Source: Spiribacter halobius (GTDB lineage Bacteria > Pseudomonadota > Gammaproteobacteria > Nitrococcales > Nitrococcaceae). From it: a stretch of 64,000 bases of DNA. The position numbers were made by a program, and so were the translations under genes. Positions within the stretch are counted from its first letter, which is position 1; the number at the start of each line of letters is the position of its first letter. Shown here one piece after another: positions 12,234 through 22,069 of the stretch. The notes below the pieces were generated by a model that searched no databases, was not told the origin of the DNA, and was given only the letters and a program-made list of their open reading frames with translations. Location of the stretch: the NCBI RefSeq assembly GCF_020883455.1, contig NZ_CP086615.1:1-64000 (forward strand), in the 5' to 3' direction.

Positions 12234-13649
12234 ATGGCAAAGACAGCCGATGATGTTCTCAAGCTGATCGCAGACAACGACGTGAAGTTCGTTGATCTGC
12301 GATTCACGGATACCAAGGGCAAGCAGCAGCACGTCACCGTGCCCGCCCATTCGGTCGACGCGGACATGTTCGCCGACGGCAAGATGTTCGACGGCTCCTC
12401 GATCGCCGGCTGGAAGGGCATCAACGAGTCGGACATGATCCTCCTGCCCGACCCGGACAGCGCCGTGCTCGATCCCTTCTTCGATGATGCGACCGTGAAC
12501 CTGGTCTGCGACATCATCGAGCCGAACACCATGCAGGGCTACGAGCGCGACCCGCGCTCCATCGCGCGCCGCGCCGAGGCCTACCTGCAGTCCACCGGCA
12601 TCGGCGACGTGGCCTATTTCGGTCCGGAGAACGAGTTCTTCGTGTTCGACGACGTCCGCTGGGGCGCCGACATGAGCGGCAGCTTCTACAAGGTGGATGC
12701 CGAGGAGGCGGACTGGAACTCCGAGCGCGTCTATCCCGACGGCAACATGGGTCATCGTCCGGGTGTGAAGGGCGGCTACTTCCCGGTGCCGCCGGTGGAC
12801 AGCCTCCACGACATGCGCTCGGCCATGTGTGAGGCCCTCACCGAGATGGGCCTGACGACCGAGGTGCACCATCACGAGGTCGCCACCGCCGGCCAGTGCG
12901 AGATCGGCGTCGCCTTCAACACCCTGGTGAAGAAGTGCGACGAGGTGCAGACGCTCAAGTACGTGGTGCACAACGTCGCTGCCGCCTTCGGCAAGACCGC
13001 CACCTTCATGCCGAAGCCCCTGGTCGGGGACAACGGCAGCGGCATGCACGTGCATCAGTCCATCGGCAAGACGGGCGACATGCTCTTCGCCGGTGACCAG
13101 TACGGCGGCCTCTCGGAGACGGCGCTGTTCTACATCGGCGGCATCATCAAGCACGCCCGTGCCATCAACGCCTTCGCCAATGCCTCCACCAACAGCTACA
13201 AGCGCCTGGTGCCGGGCTTCGAGGCGCCGGTGCTGCTGGCCTACTCGGCCCGCAACCGCTCGGCTTCCGTGCGCATTCCCTGGATCTCGAACCCGAAGGC
13301 GCGGCGCATCGAGATCCGCTTCCCGGACAGCACCGCGAACCCCTATCTCTGCTTCGCGGCCATGCTGATGGCGGGCCTGGACGGGATCCAGAACAAGATC
13401 CATCCGGGCGAGGCCATGGACAAGGACCTCTACGACCTGCCCCCCGAGGAGGAGGCCGAGATCCCGAAGGTGGCCTTCTCGCTGGAGGAGGCGCTGGATG
13501 CCCTGGACCAGGACCGCGAGTTCCTCAAGGCCGGCGGCGTCTTCAGCGACGACGCCATCGATGGCTACCTGGAGCTCAAGCGCGAGGAGGTCCAGCGCCT
13601 GCGCATGACCACTCACCCGGTGGAATTCGACCTCTACTACAGCGTCTGA
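12234..13649 (+). CDS. glnA: Glutamine synthetase, type I
   Basis: ATP-dependent ligase making glutamine from glutamate and ammonia; dodecameric. The start [26 protein letters not shown] at 12234, with TGGAGGT seven bases upstream, gives 471 residues; the longer open frame beginning at 11787 is not real. Visible signatures are [21 protein letters not shown], the [13 protein letters not shown] site and the adenylylation loop [10 protein letters not shown] with the target Tyr at about residue 400, so activity should be controlled by GlnE. Expression is predicted to be NtrC/sigma-54 dependent. A strong terminator follows. Confidence 0.98.
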   Translation: MAKTADDVLKLIADNDVKFVDLRFTDTKGKQQHVTVPAHSVDADMFADGKMFDGSSIAGWKGINESDMILLPDPDSAVLDPFFDDATVNLVCDIIEPNTMQGYERDPRSIARRAEAYLQSTGIGDVAYFGPENEFFVFDDVRWGADMSGSFYKVDAEEADWNSERVYPDGNMGHRPGVKGGYFPVPPVDSLHDMRSAMCEALTEMGLTTEVHHHEVATAGQCEIGVAFNTLVKKCDEVQTLKYVVHNVAAAFGKTATFMPKPLVGDNGSGMHVHQSIGKTGDMLFAGDQYGGLSETALFYIGGIIKHARAINAFANASTNSYKRLVPGFEAPVLLAYSARNRSASVRIPWISNPKARRIEIRFPDSTANPYLCFAAMLMAGLDGIQNKIHPGEAMDKDLYDLPPEEEAEIPKVAFSLEEALDALDQDREFLKAGGVFSDDAIDGYLELKREEVQRLRMTTHPVEFDLYYSV

Positions 13650-13670
13650 GCGACCTCAGCTCTCTGCACT

Positions 13671-13700
13671 AAAGCCCCCGCCCTGCGGGGGCTTGCTGTT
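13671..13700 (+). terminator. Rho-independent terminator of glnA
   Basis: AAGCCCCCGC (13672-13681), loop CCT, and GCGGGGGCTT (13685-13694) form a perfect ten-base-pair GC-rich stem followed by a T-containing tail (GCTGTTT). Located 22 bases after the glnA stop. Confidence 0.9.
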
Positions 13701-13852
13701 TCCGGCCCGGGGTGGACACCACCGCGCACGACCTACAGCCATGGCCTGGCGGCGGCCTCCCGCCGACGGCCGGATCGAACCCCTCCGCCAGCGGCATTGG
13801 CGGCTCCCGCGGCGGGCGCTACAGTGGCGCAAGCCGTCCGGAGGAGCCCGCC

Positions 13853-14413
13853 GTGAACGCGATGCGTGTCTGCCTGATGGGGATCGCCCTGGCCCTGAGT
13901 CCAGCGCCCGCGCTGGCGGACGTCTACCGCTGGGTGGACGAGGACGGCGTGGTGCATTTCAGCGACGAGCCCCGCGACGGGGCCGAGCGCATCGAGGTGC
14001 AGGAGCCCGCCACCGTCCGCCTCCCCCGGCCTCAGTCTTCCCGCGCCAGCGCCGCCAACGGCGGGCAGGAAGACGATGACCGCGACGAGGCCGCGGGCTA
14101 CGAGCGCTTCGCCATCGCCAGCCCCACCGAGGAGCAGACCATCCAGAGCGCGCCAGGCGAGGTGCCGGTCTCGCTGTCGCTGGAGCCGGCCCTGCGTCAG
14201 GGGCACCGTATTCGCCTGCTCCTCGACGGCTCACCGGCGGACGTCTCGCCGTCACGAAGCCTGCAGGCCACCCTCGGCCCGCTGGACCGCGGGCCCCACA
14301 CCCTCGCGGCCGAGGTCACGGATGCCAGCGGTCGTGTGCGCGCACGCACCGAAACGGTGACCTTCTACCTGCACCGGCCCTCCGTGAATCTGCCAAGCCG
14401 GCAGGGCAACTGA
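13853..14413 (+). CDS. DUF4124 domain-containing secreted protein
   Basis: 186-residue protein with an N-terminal signal peptide (about residues 1-23, MRVCLMGIALALSPAPALA) and, right after cleavage, the DUF4124 signature DVYRWVDEDGVVHFSDEP. The remainder (about 80-186) resembles an Ig-like/beta-sandwich fold (RIRLLLDGSPADVSPSR...HTLAAEVTDASG). Exported, function unknown; such proteins often lie beside glnA-ntrBC in gammaproteobacteria. GTG 13853 is chosen for its GGAGGAG six bases upstream; ATG 13862 is the alternative. Confidence 0.8.
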   Translation: MNAMRVCLMGIALALSPAPALADVYRWVDEDGVVHFSDEPRDGAERIEVQEPATVRLPRPQSSRASAANGGQEDDDRDEAAGYERFAIASPTEEQTIQSAPGEVPVSLSLEPALRQGHRIRLLLDGSPADVSPSRSLQATLGPLDRGPHTLAAEVTDASGRVRARTETVTFYLHRPSVNLPSRQGN

Positions 14414-14429
14414 GACCAGCCAGAGGGTC

Positions 14430-14446
14430 TGCACTATTCTGGTGCA
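14430..14446 (+). promoter_or_regulatory. NtrC binding site upstream of ntrBC
   Basis: TGCACTATTCTGGTGCA is a full match to the NtrC palindrome, with the same TATTCTGGTGCA core as glnA site 1. It lies 212 bases before the ntrB ATG and just upstream of a TATACT (14466-14471), so it could repress a sigma-70 promoter there, as at enteric glnL, or act as an enhancer for the sigma-54 candidate at 14626. Confidence 0.75.
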
Positions 14447-14525
14447 TTAGGTCGGGCGCGCGCCCTATACTGGCGCCATCCCGACGGCGGCCCATCGCCG
14501 GTCTGACGACGGCATGGGCGGTGAT

Positions 14526-14596
14526 GGGCCGAGGGCAACGCCGGCTCTCGCCCCCGGATCCGCGCCCGCGGCCGCGAATCGCTGAGCGATGCGGGC
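14526..14596. repeat. Degenerate half copy of the 182-bp element
   Basis: From GGGCCGAGGGCAACGCCGG to CGCGAATCGCTGAGCGATGCGGGCT the sequence resembles the right third of copy A (GGGCCGAGCGCAACGCCGG ... CGCGAATCGGTGGGAGAGGCGGGCT). The left half cannot be found. It lies in the 244-base gap before ntrB. Confidence 0.65.
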
Positions 14597-14625
14597 TGGC
14601 ACCATCGCGCCAACGCCGTGCCCAC

Positions 14626-14641
14626 TGGCGCGCTTCTTGCT
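14626..14641 (+). promoter_or_regulatory. Candidate sigma-54 promoter for ntrBC
   Basis: TGGCGCGCTTCTTGCT is a very good -24/-12 match (GG at 14627-14628, GC at 14639-14640, ten bases between). The predicted start, about 14652, leaves only some six bases before the ntrB ATG, which is awkward; either the message is almost leaderless or the match is fortuitous. Confidence 0.45.
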
Positions 14642-14657
14642 GCTTTCCGGTGCAGAC

Positions 14658-15722
14658 ATGAACGCCAGAACCCGAGCCCCCAACGGCGACATCCTCGAGC
14701 ACCTGACGCGGGCGGTGGTCCTGCTCGATGCAGGGCGCACGGTGCTGTTCCTCAACCCCGCCGCCGAGACGCTGCTCCATTTGAGTGCACGTCAGGCGAC
14801 CGGGGCGGTGCTGCCGCGGCTGCTGCCGGGATTCGCCGCGCTGGAGCCGGCCATCGCCCAGGCGGTGGCCCGCGGGGCGAGCTATACCGAGCGCGAGGTG
14901 CGCCTGGCCGTGGCCAGTGAAAGGACGGTGACCGTGGACTGCGCCATCACCCCGCTGGCGGATGACCGCCTGCTGCTGGAGCTCGAGCAGCTGGACCGGC
15001 ATCTGCGCATCTCCCGCGAGAACCGCCTCATCGCACAGAACCAGGCCATCCGCCAGCTCATCCGCGGCCTCGCCCACGAGATCAAGAACCCGCTGGGCGG
15101 GCTGCGCGGCGCCGCCCAGCTGCTCGAGAGCGAGCTCGGCGACGCCGAGCAGCGCGAGTACACGCAGATCATCATCAGCGAGGCCGACCGCCTGCGGGCG
15201 CTGGTGAACGGCCTGCTGGGGCCGGACGCCCGGCCGGAGAAGCGGCCGACGAACATCCACGAGGTGCTGGAGCGGGTGCGCCACCTCGCCGAGGCGGAGG
15301 CCCCGGCGGGGGTGGAGATTCAGCGCGACTACGACCCCAGCATCCCACCCCTGCCGGCGGCGCCGGACCAGCTCATCCAGGCGGTGCTCAACCTGGTGCG
15401 CAACGCCCTGCAGGCGGTGGGTGACGCCGGGCGCATCCGCCTGCAGACCCGTACCCAGCGGCGCTTCACCATCGGCGAGGTGCAGCATCGCCTGGTGGCG
15501 CGGATCGACGTCATCGACGACGGCCCGGGCATCGCCCCGGAGCTGCTGGACCGCATCTTCTACCCGATGGTGACGGGCCGCCCGGAGGGCAGCGGCATCG
15601 GCCTGCCCATCGCCCAGACCCTGGTCAACCAGCATGGCGGCCTGATCGAGTGCAGCAGCGAGCCGGGCTGCACGGTATTCACCGTCTGGCTGCCCATGGA
15701 GGACCCTGATGTCGGAGGCTGA
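14658..15722 (+). CDS. ntrB: Nitrogen regulation sensor histidine kinase NtrB
   Basis: Cytoplasmic kinase/phosphatase that, under GlnB/GlnK control, phosphorylates NtrC. The 354-residue protein starts MNARTRAPNGDILEHLTRAVVLLD, aligning with enteric NtrB; PAS domain about 10-120, H-box RGLAHEIKNPLGGLRGAAQ with phospho-acceptor His about 140, N-box LNLVRNALQAV, and G-boxes DDGPGIAPELLD and GSGIGLPIAQ. No clear Shine-Dalgarno precedes the ATG. Its end overlaps ntrC by 14 bases. Confidence 0.96.
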   Translation: MNARTRAPNGDILEHLTRAVVLLDAGRTVLFLNPAAETLLHLSARQATGAVLPRLLPGFAALEPAIAQAVARGASYTEREVRLAVASERTVTVDCAITPLADDRLLLELEQLDRHLRISRENRLIAQNQAIRQLIRGLAHEIKNPLGGLRGAAQLLESELGDAEQREYTQIIISEADRLRALVNGLLGPDARPEKRPTNIHEVLERVRHLAEAEAPAGVEIQRDYDPSIPPLPAAPDQLIQAVLNLVRNALQAVGDAGRIRLQTRTQRRFTIGEVQHRLVARIDVIDDGPGIAPELLDRIFYPMVTGRPEGSGIGLPIAQTLVNQHGGLIECSSEPGCTVFTVWLPMEDPDVGG

Positions 15723-17106
15723 ACGCGTCTGGATCGTCGACGACGACCGCTCCATCCGCTGGGTGCTGAAGAAGGCGCTGGAGCGGGACGGCATGCATGC
15801 GGTGCCGTTCGAGACCGGCGACGAGGCGTTGACCGCGTTCGAGCGCGAGCGCCCGGACGTGCTCATCACCGACATCCGTATGCCCCGTCTGGACGGCCTC
15901 ACGCTCATGCAGCGGCTGCACGAGCAGATGCCCGATCTGCCGGTGATCGTCATCACCGCCCACTCGGACCTGGATGCCGCGGTCTCCGCCTACGAGGGCG
16001 GTGCTTTCGAGTACCTGCCGAAGCCTTTCGACGTCGAGGAGGCGGTGGACCTGGTGCGGCGGGCCGCTGCCGCAGCCCGGGCCAGCGCGCCGCCGCGGGC
16101 GGACCGCGAGAACCTGCCGGAGATCATCGGCGAGGCGCCGGCGATGCAGGAGGTATTTCGTGCCATCGGCCGGCTGTCGCGCTCCAACATCACCGTGCTC
16201 ATCAACGGCGAGTCCGGTACCGGCAAGGAGCTGGTGGCCCGGGCCCTGCACCGGCACAGCCCGCGCTCGGATCATCCGTTCATCGCCCTCAACATGGCGG
16301 CGATCCCGCGGGACCTGATGGAGTCCGAGCTCTTCGGCCACGAGAAAGGGGCCTTCACCGGCGCCCACCAGGTCCGGCGCGGGCGTTTCGAGCAGGCCGA
16401 CGGCGGCACGCTGTTCCTGGACGAGATCGGGGACATGCCGGCGGAGCTGCAGACCCGCCTGCTGCGGGTGCTCGCGGACGGCGAGTTCTACCGCGTGGGC
16501 GCCCATACACCGATGCGGGTGGATGTGCGCATCATCGCCGCGACGCACCAGAACCTGGAACGCCTGGTGGAGGACGGCCGCTTCCGCGAGGACCTGTTCC
16601 ACCGGCTCAACGTCATCCGCATTCACGTGCCGGCCCTGCGGGAGCGGGCGGCCGACGTGCCGGCGCTGGCGGATCATTTTCTGCGCCGGGCCGCGCGTGA
16701 GCTCAACGTCGAGCCGAAGAAGCTGACCCCGGCGGTTGAGCGCTACTTCCAGCAGCTGCCCTGGCAGGGCAACGTGCGCGAGCTGGAGAACACCTGCCGC
16801 TGGCTTACGGTGATGGCAAGCGGGCGTGAGGTGCAGATGGAGGATCTGCCTCCGGAGCTCGCCACGCCGAGCACGGGCGGCGAGGCCCCGGTGGACTGGG
16901 AAAGCGCACTCTCGCGCTGGGCCGATCAGCAGGCGGCGGACCTCAGCGCCGGCGCCCTGGGCGAGGCGCAGACCCGTCTCGAGCGCATCCTTATCGAGGC
17001 GGCCCTGCGCCGCACCGGCGGCCGGCGCCAGGACGCGGCGCGGCTGCTCGGCTGGGGGCGCAACACCCTGACGCGCAAGATCAAGGATCTGCGCATGGAT
17101 CTCTAG
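15709..17106 (+). CDS. ntrC: Nitrogen regulation response regulator NtrC
   Basis: Sigma-54 activator for nitrogen-limitation genes. 465 residues: receiver domain (phospho-Asp about 55 in [13 protein letters not shown]), AAA+ domain with Walker A GESGTGKE near 167 and the sigma-54 contact loop GAFTGAH near 215, and a C-terminal Fis-type helix-turn-helix ([23 protein letters not shown]). Its presumed sites lie upstream of both glnA and ntrB in this window. The gene ends 24 bases before the convergent hemY. Confidence 0.97.
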   Translation: MSEAERVWIVDDDRSIRWVLKKALERDGMHAVPFETGDEALTAFERERPDVLITDIRMPRLDGLTLMQRLHEQMPDLPVIVITAHSDLDAAVSAYEGGAFEYLPKPFDVEEAVDLVRRAAAAARASAPPRADRENLPEIIGEAPAMQEVFRAIGRLSRSNITVLINGESGTGKELVARALHRHSPRSDHPFIALNMAAIPRDLMESELFGHEKGAFTGAHQVRRGRFEQADGGTLFLDEIGDMPAELQTRLLRVLADGEFYRVGAHTPMRVDVRIIAATHQNLERLVEDGRFREDLFHRLNVIRIHVPALRERAADVPALADHFLRRAARELNVEPKKLTPAVERYFQQLPWQGNVRELENTCRWLTVMASGREVQMEDLPPELATPSTGGEAPVDWESALSRWADQQAADLSAGALGEAQTRLERILIEAALRRTGGRRQDAARLLGWGRNTLTRKIKDLRMDL

Positions 17107-17129
17107 CCCACCCTCGCGGGGTGCTGTCG

Positions 17130-18359
17130 TCAGGCCTGACTGAGGTCTGCCGGCAGCTCGATGGGCGGCAGGCTGTTGCGTCCGGGGTCGAGGCCGATGG
17201 CCCGGCGGTAGGCACGGCGCGCCCGTTCGGTCTCGCCGAGGCGCTCGTAGAGCTCGGCCAGCATGCGATGGACCTCCGCATGACCCGTGCGCGAGGCGGC
17301 CGCCTCGAGGTAGCTGCGCGCCCGGCCCCAGAGCTCGCAGCGGGCGGCCTGACGGGCGGCGGCGAAGAGCAGCGCCGGGTCCTCCGGATGCTGATTCAGC
17401 CAGCCCTCGATCTGCTCGAACGCCCGCTCCGGCGGGTCTACCGCGAGCTCGCCGTAGGCCGCCACCAGTCGCTCGTCCCAGCTCTCCCGCAGCCAGCCGC
17501 GCAGGAGCTGCTCGGCGGTGGCGTGGCAGTCGGCGCGCATCAGCGCCCGCGCATAGGCGGCGCGCAGGGCCGGATCGCGCTGGCGCGCGCGGGGCAGCTC
17601 GTCCCAGACCTGAGTGATCTCGTCCGCCCCCACTTCCGGGCCGAAGGACCGCAGGCGGCCCTCGAACTGCTCCTGCTCCAGGGTGTTCAGCTCGGCGTCG
17701 GGCAGGGCGCGCTGGCGGCGCAGCTCCGGCAGCAGCTCGCCGAGGCGCTGGTGATCCCGCACCGCCTGCAGGCAGCGGGCGAACAGCGCCAGCGCACGAC
17801 GGTTGCCGGGGGCGCGTTCCCGGGCCCAGGCCAGCGTGGCCAGGGCCTGCTCCCACTGCTCGGCCTCCACCTGCAGCTGCGCCTGCAGCAGGCCCACGGC
17901 CAGGCGGGCACGGCTGTCGGCCTGGTCCGCCTCCGCCAGGTAGCGGTCGCGCAGGACCCAGTCGCCCTCGCGCTGGGCGGCAATGGCGGCCAGGAGGTAG
18001 TGAAACAGCGGCAGGTCCGAGTCCTGCGCCGCTGGCGCCAGGGTACGCTCGGCCTCCTTGTAGCGGCCCTCGGCGAGCTGCAGCAGGCCGCTGTTGAGGC
18101 GGCGGAGGGCGCGCTGGCTACGCCGCTCACGCCAGGCACGGCGCACCCCGCGCGGCGTGCGCCAGAGCCGGCGCACCAGGCCGACGGCGAGCGTCAGCGC
18201 GATCCAGGCCGCGACCACCGCACCCACGGCGACGAACAGGCTGGTCTGAATCGCCAGCTCGCCGATGCGCAGGATCAGGAAGCCGTCCTGGCCACGGAAC
18301 CAGAGGGCGGCCGCGACACTGGCCAGGAGCAGGAGCAGGGCGAGAAAGAGCTTCCGCAT
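17130..18359 (-). CDS. hemY: HemY-like TPR protein of the heme biosynthesis operon
   Basis: Inner-membrane protein encoded with hemCDX in proteobacteria; exact role unknown (not the protoporphyrinogen oxidase HemY of Gram-positives). 409 residues: two membrane segments at about 4-20 and 40-62, then a cytoplasmic/periplasmic helical region built of TPR-like repeats (for example RARRAYRRAIGLDPGRNSLPP at the end). Last gene of algZ-algR-hemC-hemD-hemX-hemY, six bases after hemX. Confidence 0.9.
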   Translation of the reverse strand: MRKLFLALLLLLASVAAALWFRGQDGFLILRIGELAIQTSLFVAVGAVVAAWIALTLAVGLVRRLWRTPRGVRRAWRERRSQRALRRLNSGLLQLAEGRYKEAERTLAPAAQDSDLPLFHYLLAAIAAQREGDWVLRDRYLAEADQADSRARLAVGLLQAQLQVEAEQWEQALATLAWARERAPGNRRALALFARCLQAVRDHQRLGELLPELRRQRALPDAELNTLEQEQFEGRLRSFGPEVGADEITQVWDELPRARQRDPALRAAYARALMRADCHATAEQLLRGWLRESWDERLVAAYGELAVDPPERAFEQIEGWLNQHPEDPALLFAAARQAARCELWGRARSYLEAAASRTGHAEVHRMLAELYERLGETERARRAYRRAIGLDPGRNSLPPIELPADLSQA

Positions 18360-18365
18360 CGTGCC

Positions 18366-19556
18366 CTACTCCCAGTTCCGCACCGGTGCCAGGGCATCGC
18401 GGACATCCGGGATGTCCGCCGTCACGTTGGCCTCGCGAAGCTCCGCGAGGCGCTCGCGCAGGGTGCCCACGGCCGGGTCCGCGGTGTCGAAATAGGCCTC
18501 GACCCAGCGGTCCACCCGCTCCAGCGCCGCCCGGTACGGCTCCGGATTGCCCCGCAGCGCCGCCAGACGGGCGGACTCGAGCTGCAGGCTCAGGTTCTGC
18601 TCCAGCAGGAAGCGGGTCTCCGGGCTCGGCAGCGGCTGCACCTGACGGTCCCGGCTGACGGTGACCAGGCCTGAAAGCCCCTCACGCAGCTCCTCCCAGG
18701 CCCGCCGCAGCCGCGCCCGCCAGCCTTCATCCGCTGCCGCCGCGTCGCCCTCGCCGGCGGCCTCGTCCGCCGCGTCCGGGGTGGGGGCGAAGCGGTCGAC
18801 GTCGGCGGCAAGGGGCAGGTCCGAGAGCTGCTGACTGACGGCGCTGATCCCGTCGCTGATGCGCCCGAGATCGGGCTCTTCGGCCTCCAGGAGCTGATCG
18901 ATGGCGGCGGCGACGCCCTGGCGGGCATCCACCCCCTCCCCGCCGAGGCCGGCCAGGAGCTGATCCGCGGCCTCCAGCGCCTCGAGGGCGCCGTCGACGT
19001 CGCCCAGCAGCCGCGCGCGGTAGTCGGCGATGCCGGCGAGATAGGCCGCCTCGGCGTGGCGCCAGTCGCTGCGCGAGGACTCCATGCGCCGGAAGAGCTG
19101 GTCCACCCGGTCCGCCAGGGCGGTGCGGGCATCCGCCTCGCTGTCCACCCGGGCGCGCAGCTCGGCGATGCCCTGCAGGCGGGAGTCCAGGCGCTCGCTG
19201 AGGTTGCTGACGCGGCCGCCGAGCTCCGCGATACGCTGCTCCAGGGCCTCGCTGCGCTCGGTCAGGGTCTGTTCGGTGACCACGCCCTGCTGGCCCGCCT
19301 CCAGCGCCTGGAGGCGCTGCTGGAACCAGTAGGCGGCGCCGGCCCCGAGCACCAGGAGCAGCAGTACCAGCACCAGCGCCAGGGCGGCGACGATGCCGCG
19401 CGGCGGCTCGGAAGCCTCGGCCTCGGGCTCCGGCGCGGGCGGCGGCACCGGCGGCCCCGCGGTCTCCTCGGTGCCTTCGGGAGCGCGCTGGTCGGCGGAG
19501 CTTTCCCCGGAAGGCGGAGTGTCCTGGCCTGGCCTGCCGTCGTTCTTCTCGCTCAT
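18366..19556 (-). CDS. hemX: HemX-like uroporphyrinogen-III C-methyltransferase family protein
   Basis: Membrane protein of the hemCDXY operon, annotated by family as HemX; methyltransferase activity is doubtful because no SAM-binding motif is seen. 396 residues: acidic, Pro-rich cytoplasmic tail (about 1-48), one membrane segment (about 50-72), a coiled-coil region (about 80-150, QRLQALEAGQQGV... LSERLDSRLQGIAELRARV) and a helical C-terminal domain. The ATG overlaps the hemD stop (ATGA). Confidence 0.88.
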   Translation of the reverse strand: MSEKNDGRPGQDTPPSGESSADQRAPEGTEETAGPPVPPPAPEPEAEASEPPRGIVAALALVLVLLLLVLGAGAAYWFQQRLQALEAGQQGVVTEQTLTERSEALEQRIAELGGRVSNLSERLDSRLQGIAELRARVDSEADARTALADRVDQLFRRMESSRSDWRHAEAAYLAGIADYRARLLGDVDGALEALEAADQLLAGLGGEGVDARQGVAAAIDQLLEAEEPDLGRISDGISAVSQQLSDLPLAADVDRFAPTPDAADEAAGEGDAAAADEGWRARLRRAWEELREGLSGLVTVSRDRQVQPLPSPETRFLLEQNLSLQLESARLAALRGNPEPYRAALERVDRWVEAYFDTADPAVGTLRERLAELREANVTADIPDVRDALAPVRNWE

Positions 19557-20284
19557 CGCTCACTCCCTGTGGCGGCGCCGACCACGGCGGCCACCACGGC
19601 CGCGTCGTCCGCACCTTCCGCCAGCACGGGCTCGGAGAACCCCGCGGCGCGCGCGGCGGCCGCCACGCGCGCGCTCACCGCGACCACCCGGCTCGCCATC
19701 AGCAGCGGGCGGGCCCCCTCGTCGGTCAGCCGCAGGAGGTTCTCGAGTCCCGTCACACTGGTCACGATTGTGAACGCCCGTTCCCGATCCTGCCAGTCCG
19801 GCGCCGCCGGGGCCGGCGGCAGCACCCGCCGATAGACCACCGCCTCGCCCACGCGGACGCCGCGCGCGGCGAGCGCCGCCTGCAGTCGCCGCCGGCCGCC
19901 CTCGCCGCGCAGCACAAGCACGGTCTCGCCTGGCGCCGGCGCGAACCCGGGCTCGGCCAGCAGGTCGTCGGCACCGCCCCCGCGGGCGGGGGCAACGGTG
20001 ACCGGACAGCCTGCCGCCGCCAGCGCGGCAGCCGTGCCCGGGCCGACCGCCGCCACCCGCGAGGGCAGTCTCGCCAGCCACGGCAGACCGTAGCGGACGG
20101 CGTTGGGGCTGGTGAACACGGCCCAGTCCGCGGCGGGGACCGTGCCCGGGGCCAGCGACTCGAAGGCCACCGTGGGAAATGGCGTGACCCGCGCGCCCAG
20201 TGTCTCGAGCTCGCGGCAGAGCCCGGCCTGCTGCCCCTCGGGGCGGGTCACGACGACATGGCAGCCCGCCAGGGGTCTGCTCAA
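19553..20284 (-). CDS. hemD: Uroporphyrinogen-III synthase
   Basis: Closes hydroxymethylbilane to uroporphyrinogen III with inversion of ring D. 243 residues. The family is poorly conserved, but the N-terminal [22 protein letters not shown], the [11 protein letters not shown] motif and the C-terminal [13 protein letters not shown] segment are typical. Overlaps hemC (ATGA) and hemX (ATGA), so the operon is tightly coupled. Confidence 0.93.
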   Translation of the reverse strand: MSRPLAGCHVVVTRPEGQQAGLCRELETLGARVTPFPTVAFESLAPGTVPAADWAVFTSPNAVRYGLPWLARLPSRVAAVGPGTAAALAAAGCPVTVAPARGGGADDLLAEPGFAPAPGETVLVLRGEGGRRRLQAALAARGVRVGEAVVYRRVLPPAPAAPDWQDRERAFTIVTSVTGLENLLRLTDEGARPLLMASRVVAVSARVAAAARAAGFSEPVLAEGADDAAVVAAVVGAATGSER

Positions 20285-21201
20285 CCCGCCTCCGCCAGCA
20301 GTGCCCCGGCACCGCGCCCCAGCAGCTCCTCGGCGAGGTGGTTGCCGAGCGCCGGCCCTTCCTGCCGCGGCGCGCGCCCCTCTGCGGTCAGCACCTGGCG
20401 GCCGTCGCGGCTCGCCACCAGGGCACGCAGCCAGAGCTGGTCCCCTTCCAGCACGGCGTAGGCGGCAAGCGGCACATGGCAGCTGCCCTCGAGACGGGCG
20501 TTGACCGCGCGCTCCGCGGCGACGCGATCGTGGCTGTCGGCGTCGTCCAGCCCCGCGATCAGGGCCTGGACGTCTTCGTCATCCGCCCGGCACTCGATGC
20601 CGAGCGCGCCCTGGCCCACCGCGGGCAGGCTCTCCTCGGCACTCATCACGCGGGTAATGCGCTCGCCCATGCCGAGCCGGCGCAGGCCGGAGGCGGCCAG
20701 CACGATGGCGTCGAACTCCCCCGCCTCGAGCTTGCCGAGCCGGGTCTGGACGTTGCCGCGGAGCGAGCCGACCTCGAGGTCCGGGCGTCGGGCCCGCAGC
20801 TGGCATTCGCGGCGCAGGCTAGCGGTCCCCACCCGGGCGCCCTCGGGCAGGCTGGTGATGTCGTCGTAGTGCACCGAGACGAAGGCATCGCACGGGTCCT
20901 CGCGGTCGAGGATCACCGGCAGCCGGAACTCACGGGGCACGGTGGCAGGGACGTCCTTCATCGAGTGCACGGCGATGTCGGCCGCGTCCTCCAGCAGCCC
21001 ACGCTCCAGCTCCTTGACGAACAGCGCCTTGCCACCGACAGCCGCCAGCGGCCGGTCGAGGATCTGGTCCCCGCGGGTGGTCATCCCGACCAGCTCCACC
21101 TCGAGCCCGTCATGCGCCTGCCGCAACCGCGCTGCGACATGCTCCGCCTGCCAGAGGGCGAGGGGGCTGCGGCGGGTAGCGATTCGTATTCGTTCACGCA
21201 T
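20281..21201 (-). CDS. hemC: Hydroxymethylbilane synthase (porphobilinogen deaminase)
   Basis: Joins four porphobilinogens into hydroxymethylbilane on a dipyrromethane cofactor. Start [22 protein letters not shown] at 21201 gives 306 residues; the earlier in-frame Met reads through a tandem-repeat element. Catalytic KDVPA ([10 protein letters not shown]) and the cofactor-binding Cys region ([13 protein letters not shown]) are present. Its upstream spacer is the repeat element 21220-21316, so the promoter is either inside it or upstream of algZ. Confidence 0.96.
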   Translation of the reverse strand: MRERIRIATRRSPLALWQAEHVAARLRQAHDGLEVELVGMTTRGDQILDRPLAAVGGKALFVKELERGLLEDAADIAVHSMKDVPATVPREFRLPVILDREDPCDAFVSVHYDDITSLPEGARVGTASLRRECQLRARRPDLEVGSLRGNVQTRLGKLEAGEFDAIVLAASGLRRLGMGERITRVMSAEESLPAVGQGALGIECRADDEDVQALIAGLDDADSHDRVAAERAVNARLEGSCHVPLAAYAVLEGDQLWLRALVASRDGRQVLTAEGRAPRQEGPALGNHLAEELLGRGAGALLAEAG

Positions 21202-21219
21202 CGGTTGGCTCGCTTCGCT

Positions 21220-21316
21220 CCCAGAGTGGCAAGTGGCAAGTTTCAAGGGACAAGCGGGAAGGCGACTCGGCGCATCTTCTTACTTGATACTTTGAACTTG
21301 CAACTTGTCACTCTGA
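21220..21316. repeat. Tandem-repeat-arm hairpin element, CAAGT type
   Basis: Left arm about 21220-21252 (CAGAGTGGCAAGTGGCAAG...) and right arm about 21281-21316 (...CTTGCAACTTGTCACTCTG) are about three-quarters complementary and made of CAAGT-based repeats with a seven-base rhythm. It fills the algR-hemC gap, and its right side abuts the palindrome that contains the algR stop codon. Confidence 0.65.
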
Positions 21317-21333
21317 GCGCGGCAGCGCTCAGA
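21312..21333. other. Hairpin containing the algR stop codon
   Basis: TCTGAGCGC (21312-21320), loop GGCA, GCGCTCAGA (21325-21333): perfect nine-base-pair stem. The algR stop (TGA, minus strand 21331-21329) lies in the right arm, so the sequence after the stop repeats the gene end in inverse order. Confidence 0.7.
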
Positions 21334-22069
21334 CGACCCCCACCTCCCGGAGCAGCCCGCGCACCCGCGGCAAATGGCGGCGGCTGACCTCGAGGCGGTC
21401 TTCGGTGCCGTCGAGCACCGCGTAGGTGCGGCCGTTGTCGCCGCGCTCGAGGCCGATCAGGCGGTCCCGGGCGACCAGCGCCTTGCGGTGGATGCGCACG
21501 AAGCGGTTGCCGAACTCCTGCTCGAGCTTCTTCAGCGAGTCCTCGATGAGGTCCTCGCCGTCGGCGTGCTGAACGGTGACGTACTTCTGATCGGCCAGGA
21601 AGTAGCGGATGCCACCCACCGGGATGAGCTCGAGACCGGTGCGCCGCCGGCAGAGGATGTGCTCGCGGCAGCCCTCCGCCTCCGGGGCCTGCAGTGCCTC
21701 GAGCTGGGCCCGGTTCAGCCGCCGTGCCCGGTCCAGGGCGCGATTCAGCCGCTCCAGACGCACCGGCTTCAGCAGGTAGTCGATGGCCGCGGTCTCGAAG
21801 GCCTGCAGGGCGTGGTCGCCGAAGGCGGTCACGAAGATCACCGCCGGGGGGCGGTTCAGCTGGCTGATGCGGGTGGCGGCCTCGAGGCCATCCATTCCCG
21901 GCATGCGGATGTCGAGCAGCACGACATCCGGCTCCTGGCGCTCGCAGCACTCGAGGGCCTCACGCCCGCCGGTGGCCTCGCCCACCACCTCGTGCTCGCC
22001 CGCCGCCTGCACCAGGGTGGCGAGCCGGTGCCGGGCAGGGGCTTCGTCGTCAACGATGAGTATCTTCAT
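21329..22069 (-). CDS. algR: LytTR response regulator AlgR
   Basis: Two-component response regulator; in Pseudomonas AlgR controls alginate, twitching motility and other traits together with AlgZ. 246 residues: receiver domain with phospho-Asp 53 (VVLLDIRMPGMDG) and a C-terminal LytTR DNA-binding domain (about 140-240, GIRYFLADQKYVTVQ...FVRIHRKALVAR). Overlaps algZ by 20 bases. Its targets in this organism are unknown; the neighbouring RTX island is one candidate. Confidence 0.93.
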   Translation of the reverse strand: MKILIVDDEAPARHRLATLVQAAGEHEVVGEATGGREALECCERQEPDVVLLDIRMPGMDGLEAATRISQLNRPPAVIFVTAFGDHALQAFETAAIDYLLKPVRLERLNRALDRARRLNRAQLEALQAPEAEGCREHILCRRRTGLELIPVGGIRYFLADQKYVTVQHADGEDLIEDSLKKLEQEFGNRFVRIHRKALVARDRLIGLERGDNGRTYAVLDGTEDRLEVSRRHLPRVRGLLREVGVV

